Notes: generated by a model not told the origin, from the sequence alone. 64,000 nucleotides of DNA from Xylocopa sonorina (GCF_050948175.1 NW_027490096.1:1612001-1676000), one strand, 5' to 3'; numbered from the stretch's first letter, positions 12,601-28,400 are shown. Translations and numbers: made by a program.

Positions 12601-15600
12601 AGGAAGTGTCGCATTTACATACATTTGAAGTGTAGACGAGGAATTCATAACACTTCGCAATGTCACATAGCAATGAAATGCGATATCGCATTTTGAGAAG
12701 CATTAGAACTCCAATGCTACGATACGTAGACATCTGCAATCGCTACTTCCTAGCAAGGAACTGTCGCATTTACATTCATTTGAAGTGTATGCGAGGTATA
12801 CATAACACTTCGCAATGAATATTATATCTTATCGTGAAACATAGATATGAGATGCGATATCGCGTTTTGAGATGCAGTAGAAATATAATTCTGCGATACG
12901 CAGAAATATGCAAATGCTATTTCCTAGCAAGGAAGTGTCGCATTTACATTCATTTGAAGTGTATGCGAGGTATACATAACACTTCGCAATGAATATTATA
13001 TCTTATCGTGAAACATAGATATGAGATGCGATATCGCGTTTTGAGATGCAATAGAAATATAATGCTGCGATACGCAGAAATCTGCAAACGCTATTTCCTA
13101 GCAAGGAAGTGTCGCATTAACATTCTTTTGAAGTGGATGCGAGGTATACATAACACTTCGCAATGAATATTATATGTTGTCACGAAACATAGAAATGAGA
13201 TGCGATATCTCGTTTTAAGAAGCATTATAACATGCTTGCTACGATACGTAGATATCTGCAAACTCTATTTCCTAGCAAGGAAGTGTTGCATTTACATTCA
13301 TTTGAAGTTAATACGAGGAATACGTGAAAGTTCGCAATGAATATTATATCTTATCATGAAACATAGAAATGTGATGTGATATCGCGTTTTAAGAAGCATT
13401 AGAACTCTATTGCTACGATACGTAGACATCTGCAAACGCTATTTCCAAAGAAGGAAGTGTCGCATTTACATTCTTTTGAAGTGGATACGAAGTATACATG
13501 ACACTACGCAATGAATATCATATCTTAATCTAAAACATAGAAATGAGATGCGATATCTCGTTGTAAGAAGCATTAGTACTCTATTGCTTCGATACGTAGA
13601 CATCTGCAAACGCTACTTCCTAGCAAGGAAGTGTCGCATTTACATTCTTCTGAAGTGAATACAAGGTATACATGACACTTCGTAATTAATATTTTATCTT
13701 ACCATGAAACATAGAATTGAGATTTGATATCGCGTTCTAAGGAGCATTAGAACTCTTTTTCTTCGATACGTAGACATCTGCAAACGCTATTTCCTAGCAA
13801 GGAAGTGTCGCATTTACATTCATTTGAAGTGTATGCGAGGTATACATAACACTTCGCAATGAATATTATATGTTGTCATGAAACATTGAAATGAGATGCG
13901 ATATCTCGTTTTAAGAAGCATTATAACACGCTTTCTACGATACGTAGACATCTGCAAACGCTATTTCCTAGCATGGAAGTGTCGCATTTACATTCTTCTG
14001 AAGTGAATACAAGGTATACATGACACTTCGTAATTAATATTTTATCTTACCATGAAACATAGAAATGAGATTTGATATCGCGTTCTGAGAAACATTAGAA
14101 CTCTATTGTTACTATACGTAGACATCTGCAAACGCTATTTCCTAGCAAGGAACTGTCGCATTTACATTCATTTGAAGTGTATGCGAGGTTTACATAACAC
14201 TTCGCAATGAATATTATATCTTATCGTGAAACATAGATATGAGATGCGATATCGCGTTTTGAGATGCAATAGAAATATAATGCTGCGATACGCAGAAATC
14301 AGCAAACGCTATTTCCTAGCAAGGAAGTGTCGCATTTGCATTCATTTGAAGTGTGTGCGAGGTATACATAACACTTCGCAATGAATATTATATCTTATCG
14401 TGAAACATAGATATGAGATGCGATATCGCGTTTTGAGATGCAATAGAAATATAATGCTGCGATACGCAGAAATCTGCTAACGCTATTTCCTAGCAAGGAA
14501 GTGTCGCATTAACATTCTTTTGAAGTGGATGCGAGGTATACATAACACTTCGCAATGAATATTATATGTTGTCACGAAACATAGAAATGAGATGCGATAT
14601 CTCGTTTTAAGAAGCATTATAACATGCTTGCTACGATACGTAGACATCTGCAAACTCTATTTCCTAGCAAGGAAGTGTCGCATTTACATTCATTTGAAGT
14701 GAATACGAGGAATACATGAAACTTCGCAATGAATATTATTTCTTATCTTGAAGCATAGAAATGAGATGCGATATTCCGATTCAAGAAGCATTAGAACTCT
14801 ATTGCTTCGATACGTAGACGTCTGCAAACGCTATTTCCTAGCAAGGAACTGTCGCATTTACATTCATTTGAAGTGTATGCGATGTATACGTGACACTTCG
14901 CAATAAGTATTATATCTTTTCATGAAACATAGAAATGAGATGCGATATCGCGTTTTAAGATGCAATAGAAATCTAATGCTACGATACGCAGACATCTGCA
15001 AACTCTATTTCCTAGCAAGGAAGTGTCGCATTTACATTCTTTTGAAGTGAATGCGAGGTATACATGACACTTCGCAATTAATATTATAACTTATCATGAA
15101 GCATGGTATTGAGATGCGATATCCCGTTTCAAGAAGCATTAGAACTCTATTGCTTCGATACGTAGATATCTGCAATCGCTACTTCCTAGCAAGGAACTGT
15201 CGCATTTACATTCATTTGAAGTGTATGCGAGGTATACATAACACTTCGCAATGAATATTATATCTTATCGTGAAACATAGATATGAGATGCGATATCGCG
15301 TTTTGAGATGCAATAGAAATATAATGCTACGATACGCAGAAATCTGCAAACGCTATTTCCTAGCAAGAAAGTGTCGCATTAACATTCTTTTGAAGTGTAT
15401 GCGAGGTATACATAACACTTCGCAATGAATATTATATGTTGTCACGAAACATAGAAATGAGATGCGATATCTCGTTTTAAGAAGCATTATAACACGCTTG
15501 CTACGATACGTAGACATCTGCAAACTGTATTTCCTAGCAAGGAAGTGTCGCATTTACATTCATTTGAAGTGAATACGAGGAATACATGAAACTTCGCAAT

Positions 15601-18600
15601 GAATATTATTTCTTATCTTGAAGCATAGAAATGAGATGCGATATTCCGATTCAAGAAGCATTAGAACTCTATTGCTTCGATACGTAGACGTCTGCAAACG
15701 CTATTTCCTAGCAAGGAACTGTCGCATTTACATTCATTTGAAGTGTATGCGATGTATACGTGACACTTCACAATAAATATTATATCTTTTCATGAAACAT
15801 GGAAATGAGATGCGATATCGCGTTTTAAGATGAAATAGAAACCTAATGCTACGATACGCAGAAATCTGCAAACGCTATTTCCTAGCAAGGAAGTGTCGCA
15901 TTTACATTCTTTTGAAGTGAATGCGAGGTATACATGACACTTCGCAATTGGTATTATATCTTATCATGAAACATGGAAATGAGATGCGATATCCCGTTTC
16001 AAGAAGCATTAGAACTCTACTGCTTCGATACGTAGACATCCGCAATCGCTACTTCCTAGCAAGGAAGTGTCGCATTTACATTCATTTGAAGTGTATGCGA
16101 GGTATACATAACACTTCGCAATGAACATTACATCTTATCGTGAAACATAGATATGAGATGCGATATCGCGTTTTGAGGTGCAATAGAAATATAATGCTGC
16201 GATACGCAGAAATCTGCAAACGCTATTTCCTAGCAAGGAAGTGTCGCATTTACATTCATTTGAAGTGTATGCGAGGTATACATAACACTTCGCAATGAAT
16301 ATTATATCTTATCATCAAACATAGAAATGAGATGCGATATCGCGTTTTGAGAAGCATTAGAGCTCTAATGCTACTATACGCAGGCATCTGCAAGCGCTAT
16401 TTCCTAGCAAGGAAGTGCCGCAATTACATTCATTTGAAGTGTATGCGAGGTATAAGTGGCTTTTCGCAGTGAATATTATATCCTATCATGAAACGAGGAA
16501 TGTTATGCGATATCGCGTTTTAAGAAGCATTAGAACTCTATTGCTTCGATACGTAGATATCTGCAGACGATATTTCCTAGCAAGGTAGTGTCGCATTTAC
16601 ATTCTTTTGAAGTGAATACGAGGTATACATAACACTCCACAATGAATATTATATCTTATCATGAAAAATAGAATTGAGATGCGATATCGCGTTTTGAGAA
16701 GCATTAGAACTCTAATGCTATGATACGTAGACATCTGCAAACGCTATATCCTAGCAAGGAAGTGTCGCATTTACATTCATTTGAAGTGAATACGAGATAT
16801 GCATGGCACTTCGCAATGAATATTATACCTCATCATGAAACATAGAAATGAGATGCGACATCTCGTTTTAAGAAGCATTAGAACTCTATTGTTTCGATAC
16901 CTAGACAACTGTAAACGCTATTTCCTAGCAAGTATGTGTCGCATTTACTTTCTTTTGAAGTGAATACGAGGTATACACGACACTTCGTAATGAATATTAT
17001 ATCTTATCATGCAACACAGAAATGATTGGCGATATCGCGTTTTAAGAAGCATTAGAACTCTATTGCTCCGATACGTAGACATCTGGTAACGTAATTTTCT
17101 AGAAAGAAGTGTCGCACTTACATTCATTTGATGTGTATCCGAGATATGCATGACACTTCGCATTGAATATTATATCTCATCATGAAACATAGAAATGAGA
17201 TGCGATATCGCGTTTTGAGAAGCATTAGAACTCTACTGCTTCGATACGTAGATATCTGCGAACGCTACTTCCTAGCAAGGAAGTGTCGCATTTACATTCA
17301 TGTGAAGTGTGTCCGAGGTATACATGACACTTCGAAATGAATATTATAACTTATCATGAAACATAGAAATAAGATGCGACATCGCGTTCTGAGAAGCATT
17401 AGAACTCTATTGCATCGATACGTAGACATTTGCAAACGCTACTTCCTAGCAAGAAGTGTCGCATTTACATTGTTTTGAAGTGAATACGAGGTATGCATGT
17501 CACTTCGCAATTTATATTATATCTTATCATGAAACATAGAAATGAGTGGCGATATCGCGTTTTAAGAGGCACTAGAACTCTAATGCTATGATACGTAGAT
17601 ATCTGCAGACGCTATTTCATAGGAAGGAAGTGTCGCATTTACATTCTTTTGAAGTGAATACGAGGTATAAGTGACACTTCGTAATGAATATTACATCTTA
17701 TCATAAGACATAGAAAGGAGATGCGATATCGCGAATTAAGAAGCATTAGAACTCTATTGCTTCGATACGTAGAAATCTGCAGTCGCTATTGCCTAGTAAG
17801 GAAGTGTCGCATTAACATTCATTTGAAGTGTAAACGAGCTATACATGACACGTGGCAATGAATATTATATCTTATCATGAAGCATAGAAATGAGATGCGA
17901 TATCGCGTTTTGAGAAGCATTAGAACTCTAATGCTACGATACCTAGACATCTGCAAACGCTATTTCCTAGCAGGGAAGTGCCGCATTTACATTCATTTGA
18001 AGTGTAAACGATATAAACATAACACTGCACAATGAATATTATATCTCATCATGAAACATAGAAATGAGATGCGATATCGCGATTTAAGAAGCATTGGAAC
18101 TCTATTGCTTCGATACATAGACGTGTGGAAGCGCTACTTCCTAGCAAGGAAGTATCGTATTTACATTCTTTTAATGTCAATTCAAGGAATACACGGCACT
18201 TCGCAATGAATATTATATCCTATCATAAAACATTGAAATGAGATGCGATATCGCTATTTAAGAAGCAGTAGATCTCTACTGCTTCGATACGTAGACATCT
18301 GACAACGCTATTTCCTAGCAAGGAAGTGTCGCATTTACATTCATTTGAAGTGTATGCGACGTATACAAGACACTTCGCAATGAATATTATATCTTATCAT
18401 GAGACATAGAAATGAGATGCGATATCGCGTTTTGAGAAGCATTAGAACTCTAATGCTACGATACGTAGACATCTGCAGACGCTACTTCCTAGCAAGGAAG
18501 TGTCGCATTTACATTCTTTTGAAGTGTAGACGAGATATACATATCACTGCACAATGAATATTATATCTTATCATGAAACATAGAAATGAGATGCGATATG

Positions 18601-19386
18601 GCGATTTAAGAAGCAGTAGATCCCGATTGCTTCGATACCTAGCCATCTGCCAACGCTATTTCCTAGCAAGGAAGTGTCGCATTTACATTCATTTGAAGTG
18701 TATGCGAGGTATACATAACACTTCGCAATGAATATTATATCTTATCATGAAACATAGAAGTGAGATGCGATATCGCGTTTTAAGAAGCATTAGAACTCTA
18801 TTGCTTCGATACGTAGATATCTGCAGACGATATTTCCTAGCAAGGTAGTGTCGCATTTACATTCTTTTGAAGTGAATACGAGGTATACATAACACTCCAC
18901 AATGAATATTATATCTTATCATGAAAAATAGAATTGGGATGCGATATCGCGTTTTGAGAAGCATTAGAACTCTAATGCTATGATACGTAGACATCTGCAG
19001 ACGCTATTTCCTAGCAAGGATGTGTCGCATTGACGTTCATTTGAAGTGTATGCGAGGTACACATGACACTTCGCAATGAATATTATATCTTATCATGAAA
19101 CATAGGAATTAGATGCGATATCGCGTTTTAAGAAGCATTAGAACTCTATTGTTTCGATACCCAGTCATCTGGAAACGCTATTTCCTAGCAAGGACGTGTC
19201 GCATTTACATTCTTTTGCAGTGAATACAAGGTATACATGACACATCGCAATGAATATTATATCTTATCATGAAACATAGAAATGAGATGCGATATCGCGT
19301 TTTAAGAAGCATTAGAACGCTATTGCTACGATACGTAGATATCGGAAGACGCTATTTCCTAGCAAGGAAGTGTCGCATTTACATTC
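9694..19386. repeat. HOR copy 2, 9,693 bp
   Basis: This is a full-length second copy with every landmark offset by 9,693 from copy 1, including both short monomers and the internal duplications. No length difference from copy 1 was found at any checked landmark (578/10,271; 2,187/11,880; 5,660/15,353; 7,252/16,945). It is the best reference unit here because copy 3 is rearranged. Confidence 0.96.
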
Positions 19387-21118
19387 ATTTGAAGTGTAGA
19401 CGAGATATACATAACACTCCACAATGAATATTATGTTTTATTGTGAAACATTGAAATGCGATGCGATCTCGCGATATAAGAAGCATTAGAACTCTATTGC
19501 TACGATACGTAGACATCTGCCAACGCTACTTCCTAGCAAGGAAGTGTCGCATTTAGATTCATTTGAAGTGTGTGCATGGTATGGAAGACACTTCGCAATG
19601 AATATTATATCTTATCATGAAACATAGAAATGTGATGCGACATTTAGTTTTGAGAAGCATTAGATCTCTATTTGCTACGATAAGTAGACATCTGCAGACG
19701 CTAGTTCCTGGCAAGGAAGTGTCGCATTTTCATTCCTTTGATGTGAATACGAGGTATACATGACACTTCGCAATGAATATGATATCTCATCATGAAACAT
19801 AGAAATGAGATGCGAAGTCTCGTTTTAAGAAGCATTAGAACCCTATTGTTTCTGTACGTAGACATCTGGGAACGCTATTTCCTAGCAAGGAAGTGTCGCA
19901 TTTACATTCTTTTGAAGTGAATACGAGGTATACATGACACTTCGCAATGAATATTATATCTCATCATGACACATAGAAATGAGATGTGATATCGCGGTTT
20001 AAGAAGCGATAGAACCCCATTGCTACGATACGTAGACATCTGCAAACTCTATTTCCTAGCAAGGAAGTGTCGCATTTACATTCTTTTGAAGTAAATACGA
20101 GGTTTACTTGCCACTTCGCGATGAATATCATATCATCACGGAACATAGAAATAAGATGCGATAACGCGATTTAAGAAGCATTAGATCTCTATTGCTTCGA
20201 CACGGAGGCAATTGCAAACTGTATTTCCTAGCAAGGAAGTGTCGCATTTACATTCTTTTGAAGTGAATTCGAGGTATGCATGTCACTTCGCAATGTATAT
20301 TATATCTTATCATGAAACATAGAAATGAGTGGCGATATCGCGTTTTAAGAAGCATTAGAACTCTAATGCTATGATACGTAGATATCTGCAGACGCTATTT
20401 CATAGGAAGGAAGTGTCGCATTTACATTCTTTTGAAGTGAATACGAGGTATACATAACAATCCACAATGAATATTACATCTTATCATGAAAAATAGAATT
20501 GAGATGCGTTACCGCGTTTTGAGAAGCATTAGAACTCTAATGCTACGATACGTAGACATCTGCAAACGCTATTTCCTAGCAAGAAAGTGTCATATTTACA
20601 TTCACTTGAAGTGTATGCGAGGTATACATGACACATCGCAATGAAAATTATATCTTATCATCAAACACAGAAATGAGATGCGATATCGCGTTTTGAGAAG
20701 CATTAGAGCTCTAATGCTACTATACGCAGGCATCTGCAAGCGCTATTTCCTAGCAAGGAAGTGCCGCATTTACATTCATTTGAAGTGTATGCGAGGTATA
20801 AGTGGCTTTTCGCAGTGAATATTATATCCTATCATGAAACATAGGAATGTGATGCGATATCGCGTTTTAAGAAGCATTAGAACTCTATTGCTTCGATACG
20901 TAGATATCTGCAGACGATATTTCCTAGCAAGGTAGTGTCGCATTTACATTCTTTTGAAGTGAATACGAGGTATACATAACACTCCACAATGAATATTATA
21001 TCTTATCATGAAAAATAGAATTGGGATGCGATATCGCGTTTTGAGAAGCATTAGAACTCTAATGCTATGATACGTAGACATCTGCAAACGCTATATCCTA
21101 GCAAGGAAGTGTCGCATT

Positions 21119-21988
21119 TACATTCATTTGAAGTGAATACGAGATATGCATGGCACTTCGCAATGAATATTATACCTCATCATGAAACATAGAAATGAGA
21201 TGCGACATCTCGTTTTAAGAAGCATTAGAACTCTATTGTTTCGATACCTAGACAACTGTAAACGCTATTTCCTAGCAAGTATGTGTCGCATTTACTTTCT
21301 TTTGAAGTGAATACGAGGTATACACGACACTTCGTAATGAATATTATATCTTATCATGCAACATAGAAATGAGATGCGATATCGCGTTTTGAGAAGCATT
21401 AGAACTCTACTGCTTCGATACGTAGATATCTGCGAAAGCTACTTCCTAGCAAGAAAGTGTCGCATTTACATTCATGTGAAGTGTGTCCGAGGTATACATG
21501 ACACTTCGAAATGAATATTATAACTTATCATGAAACATAGAAATAAGATGCGATATCGCGTTTTGAGAAGCATTAGAACTCTATTGCATCGATACGTAGA
21601 CATTTGCAAACGCTACTTCCTAGCAAGGAAGTGTCGCATTTACATTCTTTTGAAGTGAATACGAGGTATGCATGTCACTTCGCAATTTATAATATATCTT
21701 ATCATGAAACATAGAAATGAGTGGCGATATCGCGTTTTAAGAAGCACTAAAACTCTAATGCTATGATACGTAGATATCTGCAGACGCTATTTCATAGGAA
21801 GGAAGTGTCGCATTTACATTCTTTTGAAGTGAATACGAGGTATACGTGACACTTCGTAATGAATATTACATCTTATCATAAGACATAGAAAGGAGATGCG
21901 ATATCGCGAATTAAGAAGCATTAGAACTCTATTGCTTCGATACGTAGAAATCTGCAGTCGCTATTGCCTAGTAAGGAAGTGTCGCATT
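21119..21988. repeat. 870-bp five-monomer insertion in HOR copy 3
   Basis: Alignment to copy 1 holds at offset 19,386 up to HOR position 1,732 and resumes at offset 20,256 from HOR position 1,733, so exactly 870 bp (5 x 174) are extra. The inserted monomers match region B (about 7,080-8,130), minus one monomer around 7,320-7,495. The insertion lies at the point where region A of copies 1 and 2 lacks six monomers. Two readings fit: region B converted into region A, or copy 3 retains a state deleted in copies 1 and 2. Confidence 0.88.
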
Positions 21989-24900
21989 AACATTCATTTG
22001 AAGTGTAAACGAGCTATACATGACACGTGGCAATGAATATTATATCTTATCATGAAGCATAGAAATGAGATGCGATATCGCGTTTTGAGAAGCATTAGAA
22101 CTCTAATGCTACGATACGTAGACATCTGCAGACGCTACTTCCTAGCAAGGAAGTGTCGCATTTACTTTCTTTTGAAGTGTAGACGAGATATACATATCAC
22201 TGCACAATGAATATTATATCTTATCATGAAACATAGAAATGAGATGCGATATGGCGATATAAGAAGCTGTAGATCCCGATTGCTTCGATACCTAGCCATC
22301 TGCCAACGCTATTTCCTAGCAAGGAAGTGTCGCATTTACATTCATTTGAAGTGTATGCGAGGTATACAAGACACTTCGCAATGAATATTATATCTTATCA
22401 TGAAACATTGAAATGAGATGCGATATCGCTATTTTAGAAGCATTAGAACTCTATTGCTTCGATACCTAGACATCTGCAAACGCTATTTCCTAGAAAGGAA
22501 GTGTCGCATTTACATTCATTTGAAGTGTAGACGAGGAATCTTATCATGAGACATGGAAATAATATGCGATATCGCGTTTTAAGAAGTATAAGAAATCTAT
22601 TGCTTCGATACGTAGACATCTGCAAACGCTAATTCCTAGCAAGGAAGTGTCGCATTTACATTCTTTTGAGGTGAGTACGAGGTATACATAACACTCCATA
22701 ATGAATATCATATCATATCATGACACATAGGAATGAGGTGCGATATCGTGTTTTAAGATGAATTAGAACTCTATTGCTTCGATACGCAGACATCTGCAAA
22801 CGCTACTTCCTAGCAAGGAAGTATCGCATTTACATTCCTCTGAAGTGAATCCGAGGTATACAAGACAGTTCGCAATGAATGTTATATCTTATCATGAAAC
22901 ATAGAAATGAGATGCGATATCGCGTTTTAAGAAGCATTAGAACTCTATTGCTATGATACGTAGGCATCTGCTAAGGCTTTGTCCTAGCAAGGAAGTGTCG
23001 CATTTACATTCTATTTTAGTGAATACGAGGTATACATAACACTGCACAATGAATATTATATCTTAGCATGAGACATAGAAATGAGGGGCGATATCGCGTT
23101 ATAAGAAGCATTAGAACTCCATTGCTTCGATACGTAGACATCTGGAAACGCTATTTCCTAGAAAGGAAGTGTCGCATTTACATACATTTGAAGTGTAGAC
23201 GAGGAATTCATAACACTTCGCAATGTCACATAGCAATGAAATGCGATATCGCATTTTGAGAAGCATTAGAACTCCAATGCTACGATACGTAGACATCTGC
23301 AATCGCTACTTCCTAGCAAGGAACTGTCGCATTTACATTCATTTGAAGTGTATGCGAGGTATACATAACACTTCGCAATGAATATTATATCTTATCGTGA
23401 AACATAGATATGAGATGCGATATCGCGTTTTGAGATGCAGTAGAAATATAATTCTGCGATACGCAGAAATATGCAAATGCTATTTCCTAGCAAGGAAGTG
23501 TCGCATTTACATTCATTTGAAGTGTATGCGAGGTATACATAACACTTCGCAATGAATATTATATCTTATCGTGAAACATAGATATGAGATGCGATATCGC
23601 GTTTTGAGATGCAATAGAAATATAATGCTGCGATACGCAGAAATCTGCAAACGCTATTTCCTAGCAAGGAAGTGTCGCATTAACATTCTTTTGAAGTGGA
23701 TGCGAGGTATACATAACACTTCGCAATGAATATTATATGTTGTCACGAAACATAGAAATGAGATGCGATATCTCGATTTAAGAAGCATTATAACATGCTT
23801 GCTACGATACGTAGATATCTGCAAACTCTATTTCCTAGCAAGGAAGTGTTGCATTTACATTCATTTGAAGTTAATACGAGGAATACGTGAAAGTTCGCAA
23901 TGAATATTATATCTTATCATGAAACATAGAAATGTGATGTGATATCGCGTTTTAAGAAGCATTAGAACTCTATTGCTACGATACGTAGACATCTGCAAAC
24001 GCTATTTCCAAAGAAGGAAGTGTCGCATTTACATTCTTTTGGAGTGGATACGAAGTATACATGACACTACGCAATGAATATCATATCTTAATCTAAAACA
24101 TAGAAATGAGATGCGATATCTCGTTGTAAGAAGCATTAGTACTCTATTGCTTCGATACGTAGACATCTGCAAACGCTACTTCCTAGCAAGGAAGTGTCGC
24201 ATTTACATTCTTCTGAAGTGAATACAAGGTATACATGACACTTCGTAATTAATATTTTATCTTACCATGAAACATAGAATTGAGATTTGATATCGCGTTC
24301 TAAGGAGCATTAGAACTCTTTTTCTTCGATACGTAGACATCTGCAAACGCTATTTCCTAGCAAGGAAGTGTCGCATTTACATTCATTTGAAGTGTATGCG
24401 AGGTATACATAACACTTCGCAATGAATATTATATGTTGTCATGAAACATTGAAATGAGATGCGATATCTCGTTTTAAGAAGCATTATAACACGCTTTCTA
24501 CGATACGTAGACATCTGCAAACGCTATTTCCTAGCATGGAAGTGTCGCATTTACATTCTTCTGAAGTGAATACAAGGTATACATGACACTTCGTAATTAA
24601 TATTTTATCTTACCATGAAACATAGAAATGAGATTTGATATCGCGTTTTGAGAAACATTAGAACTCTATTGTTACTATACGTAGACATCTGCAAACGCTA
24701 TTTCCTAGCAAGGAACTGTCGCATTTACATTCATTTGAAGTGTATGCGAGGTTTACATAACACTTCGCAATGAATATTATATCTTATCGTGAAACATAGA
24801 TATGAGATGCGATATCGCGTTTTGAGATGCAATAGAAATATAATGCTGCGATACGCAGAAATCAGCAAACGCTATTTCCTAGCAAGGAAGTGTCGCATTT

Positions 24901-25135
24901 GCATTCATTTGAAGTGTGTGCGAGGTATACATAACACTTCGCAATGAATATTATATCTTATCGTGAAACATAGATATGAGATGCGATATCGCGTTTTGAG
25001 ATGCAATAGAAATATAATGCTGCGATACGCAGAAATCTGCTAACGCTATTTCCTAGCAAGGAAGTGTCGCATTAACATTCTTTTGAAGTGGATGCGACGT
25101 ATACATAACACTTCGCAATGAATATTATATGTTGT

Positions 25136-25137
25136 CG
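25136..25137. other. 378-bp out-of-register deletion junction
   Basis: Bases corresponding to HOR 4,881-5,258 are missing, joining 'atatgttgtc' directly to 'gttttaagatgc'. The loss is 2 x 174 + 30 bp, so it breaks the monomer register, and the junction shows at most one base of microhomology. The intact version is present at about 29,380-29,760 and in copies 1 and 2. Confidence 0.88.
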
Positions 25138-25479
25138 TTTTAAGATGCAATAGAAATCTAATGCTACGATACGTAGACATCTGCAAACTCTATTTCCTAG
25201 CAAGGAAGTGTCGCATTTACATTCTTTTGAAGTGAATGCGAGGTATACATGACACTTCGCAATTAATATTATAACTTATCATGAAGCATGGTATTGAGAT
25301 GCGATATCCCGTTTCAAGAAGCATTAGAACTCTATTGCTTCGATACGTAGATATCTGCAATCGCTACTTCCTAGCAAGGAACTGTCGCATTTACATTCAT
25401 TTGAAGTGTATGCGAGGTATACATAACACTTCGCAATGAATATTATATCTTATCGTGAAACATAGATATGAGATGCGAT

Positions 25480-25481
25480 AC
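25480..25481. other. 39-bp deletion junction between CGATA direct repeats
   Basis: Bases corresponding to HOR 5,603-5,641 are missing, fusing 'agatgcgata' to 'cgcagaaatc'. In the parent sequence CGATA stands at both edges (5,598-5,602 and 5,637-5,641), and one copy remains. This is the signature of replication slippage or microhomology-mediated repair. The affected monomer is about 135 bp. Confidence 0.9.
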
Positions 25482-28400
25482 GCAGAAATCTGCAAACGCT
25501 ATTTCCTAGCAAGAAAGTGTCGCATTAACATTCTTTTGAAGTGTATGCGAGGTATACATAACACTTCGCAATGAATATTATATGTTGTCACGAAACATAG
25601 AAATGAGATGCGATATCTCGTTTTAAGAAGCATTATAACACGCTTGCTACGATACGTAGACATCTGCAAACTGTATTTCCTAGCAAGGAAGTGTCGCATT
25701 TACATTCATTTGAAGTGAATACGAGGAATACATGAAACTTCGCAATGAATATTATTTCTTATCTTGAAGCATAGAAATGAGATGCGATATTCCGATTCAA
25801 GAAGCATTAGAACTCTATTGCTTCGATACGTAGACGTCTGCAAACGCTATTTCCTAGCAAGGAACTGTCGCATTTACATTCATTTGAAGTGTATGCGATG
25901 TATACGTGACACTTCACAATAAATATTATATCTTTTCATGAAACATGGAAATGAGATGCGATATCGCGTTTTAAGATGAAATAGAAACCTAATGCTACGA
26001 TACGCAGAAATCTGCAAACGCTATTTCCTAGCAAGGAAGTGTCGCATTTACATTCTTTTGAAGTGAATGCGAGGTATACATGACACTTCGCAATTGGTAT
26101 TATATCTTATCATGAAACATGGAAATGAGATGCGATATCCCGTTTCAAGAAGCATTAGAACTCTACTGCTTCGATACGTAGACATCCGCAATCGCTACTT
26201 CCTAGCAAGGAAGTGTCGCATTTACATTCATTTGAAGTGTATGCGAGGTATACATAACACTTCGCAATGAACATTACATCTTATCGTGAAACATAGATAT
26301 GAGATGCGATATCGCGTTTTGAGGTGCAATAGAAATATAATGCTGCGATACGCAGAAATCTGCAAACGCTATTTCCTAGCAAGGAAGTGTCGCATTTACA
26401 TTCATTTGAAGTGTATGCGAGGTATACATAACACTTCGCAATGAATATTATATCTTATCATCAAACATAGAAATGAGATGCGATATCGCGTTTTGAGAAG
26501 CATTAGAGCTCTAATGCTACTATACGCAGGCATCTGCAAGCGCTATTTCCTAGCAAGGAAGTGCCGCATTTACATTCATTTGAAGTGTATGCGAGGTATA
26601 AGTGGCTTTTCGCAGTGAATATTATATCCTATCATGAAACATAGGAATGTGATGCGATATCGCGTTTTAAGAAGCATTAGAACTCTATTGCTTCGATACG
26701 TAGATATCTGCAGACGATATTTCCTAGCAAGGTAGTGTCGCATTTACATTCTTTTGAAGTGAATACGAGGTATACATAACACTCCACAATGAATATTATA
26801 TCTTATCATGAAAAATAGAATTGAGATGCGATATCGCGTTTTGAGAAGCATTAGAACTCTAATGCTATGATACGTAGACATCTGCAAACGCTATATCCTA
26901 GCAAGGAAGTGTCGCATTTACATTCATTTGAAGTGAATACGAGATATGCATGGCACTTCGCAATGAATATTATACCTCATCATGAAACATAGAAATGAGA
27001 TGCGACATCTCGTTTTAAGAAGCATTAGAATTCTATTGTTTCGATACCTAGACAACTGTAAACGCTATTTCCTAGCAAGTATGTGTCGCATTTACTTTCT
27101 TTTGAAGTGAATACGAGGTATACACGACACTTCGTAATGAATATTATATCTTATCATGCAACACAGAAATGATTGGCGATATCGCGTTTTAAGAAGCATT
27201 AGAACTCTATTGCTCCGATACGTAGACATCTGGTAACGTAATTTTCTAGAAAGAAGTGTCGCACTTACATTCATTTGATGTGTATCCGAGATATGCATGA
27301 CACTTCGCATTGAATATTATATCTCATCATGAAACATAGAAATGAGATGCGATATCGCGTTTTGAGAAGCATTAGAACTCTACTGCTTCGATACGTAGAT
27401 ATCTGCGAACGCTACTTCCTAGCAAGGAAGTGTCGCATTTACATTCATGTGAAGTGTGTCCGAGGTATACATGACACTTCGAAATGAATATTATAACTTA
27501 TCATGAAACATAGAAATAAGATGCGACATCGCGTTCTGAGAAGCATTAGAACTCTATTGCATCGATACGTAGACATTTGCAAACGCTACTTCCTAGCAAG
27601 GAAGTGTCGCATTTACATTGTTTTGAAGTGAATACGAGGTATGCATGTCACTTCGCAATTTATATTATATCTTATCATGAAACATAGAAATGAGTGGCGA
27701 TATCGCGTTTTAAGAGGCACTAGAACTCTAATGCTATGATACGTAGATATCTGCAGACGCTATTTCATAGGAAGGAAGTGTCGCATTTACATTCTTTTGA
27801 AGTGAATACGAGGTATAAGTGACACTTCGTAATGAATATTACATCTTATCATAAGACATAGAAAGGAGATGCGATATCGCGAATTAAGAAGCATTAGAAC
27901 TCTATTGCTTCGATACGTAGAAATCTGCAGTCGCTATTGCCTAGTAAGGAAGTGTCGCATTAACATTCATTTGAAGTGTAAACGAGCTATACATGACACG
28001 TGGCAATGAATATTATATCTTATCATGAAGCATAGAAATGAGATGCGATATCGCGTTTTGAGAAGCATTAGAACTCTAATGCTACGATACCTAGACATCT
28101 GCAAACGCTATTTCCTAGCAGGGAAGTGCCGCATTTACATTCATTTGAAGTGTAAACGATATAAACATAACACTGCACAATGAATATTATATCTCATCAT
28201 GAAACATAGAAATGAGATGCGATATCGCGATTTAAGAAGCATTGGAACTCTATTGCTTCGATACATAGACATGTGCAAGCGCTACTTCCTAGCAAGGAAG
28301 TATCGTATTTACATTCTTTTAATGTCAATTCAAGGAATACACGGCACTTCGCAATGAATATTATATCCTATCATAAAACATTGAAATGAGATGCGATATC

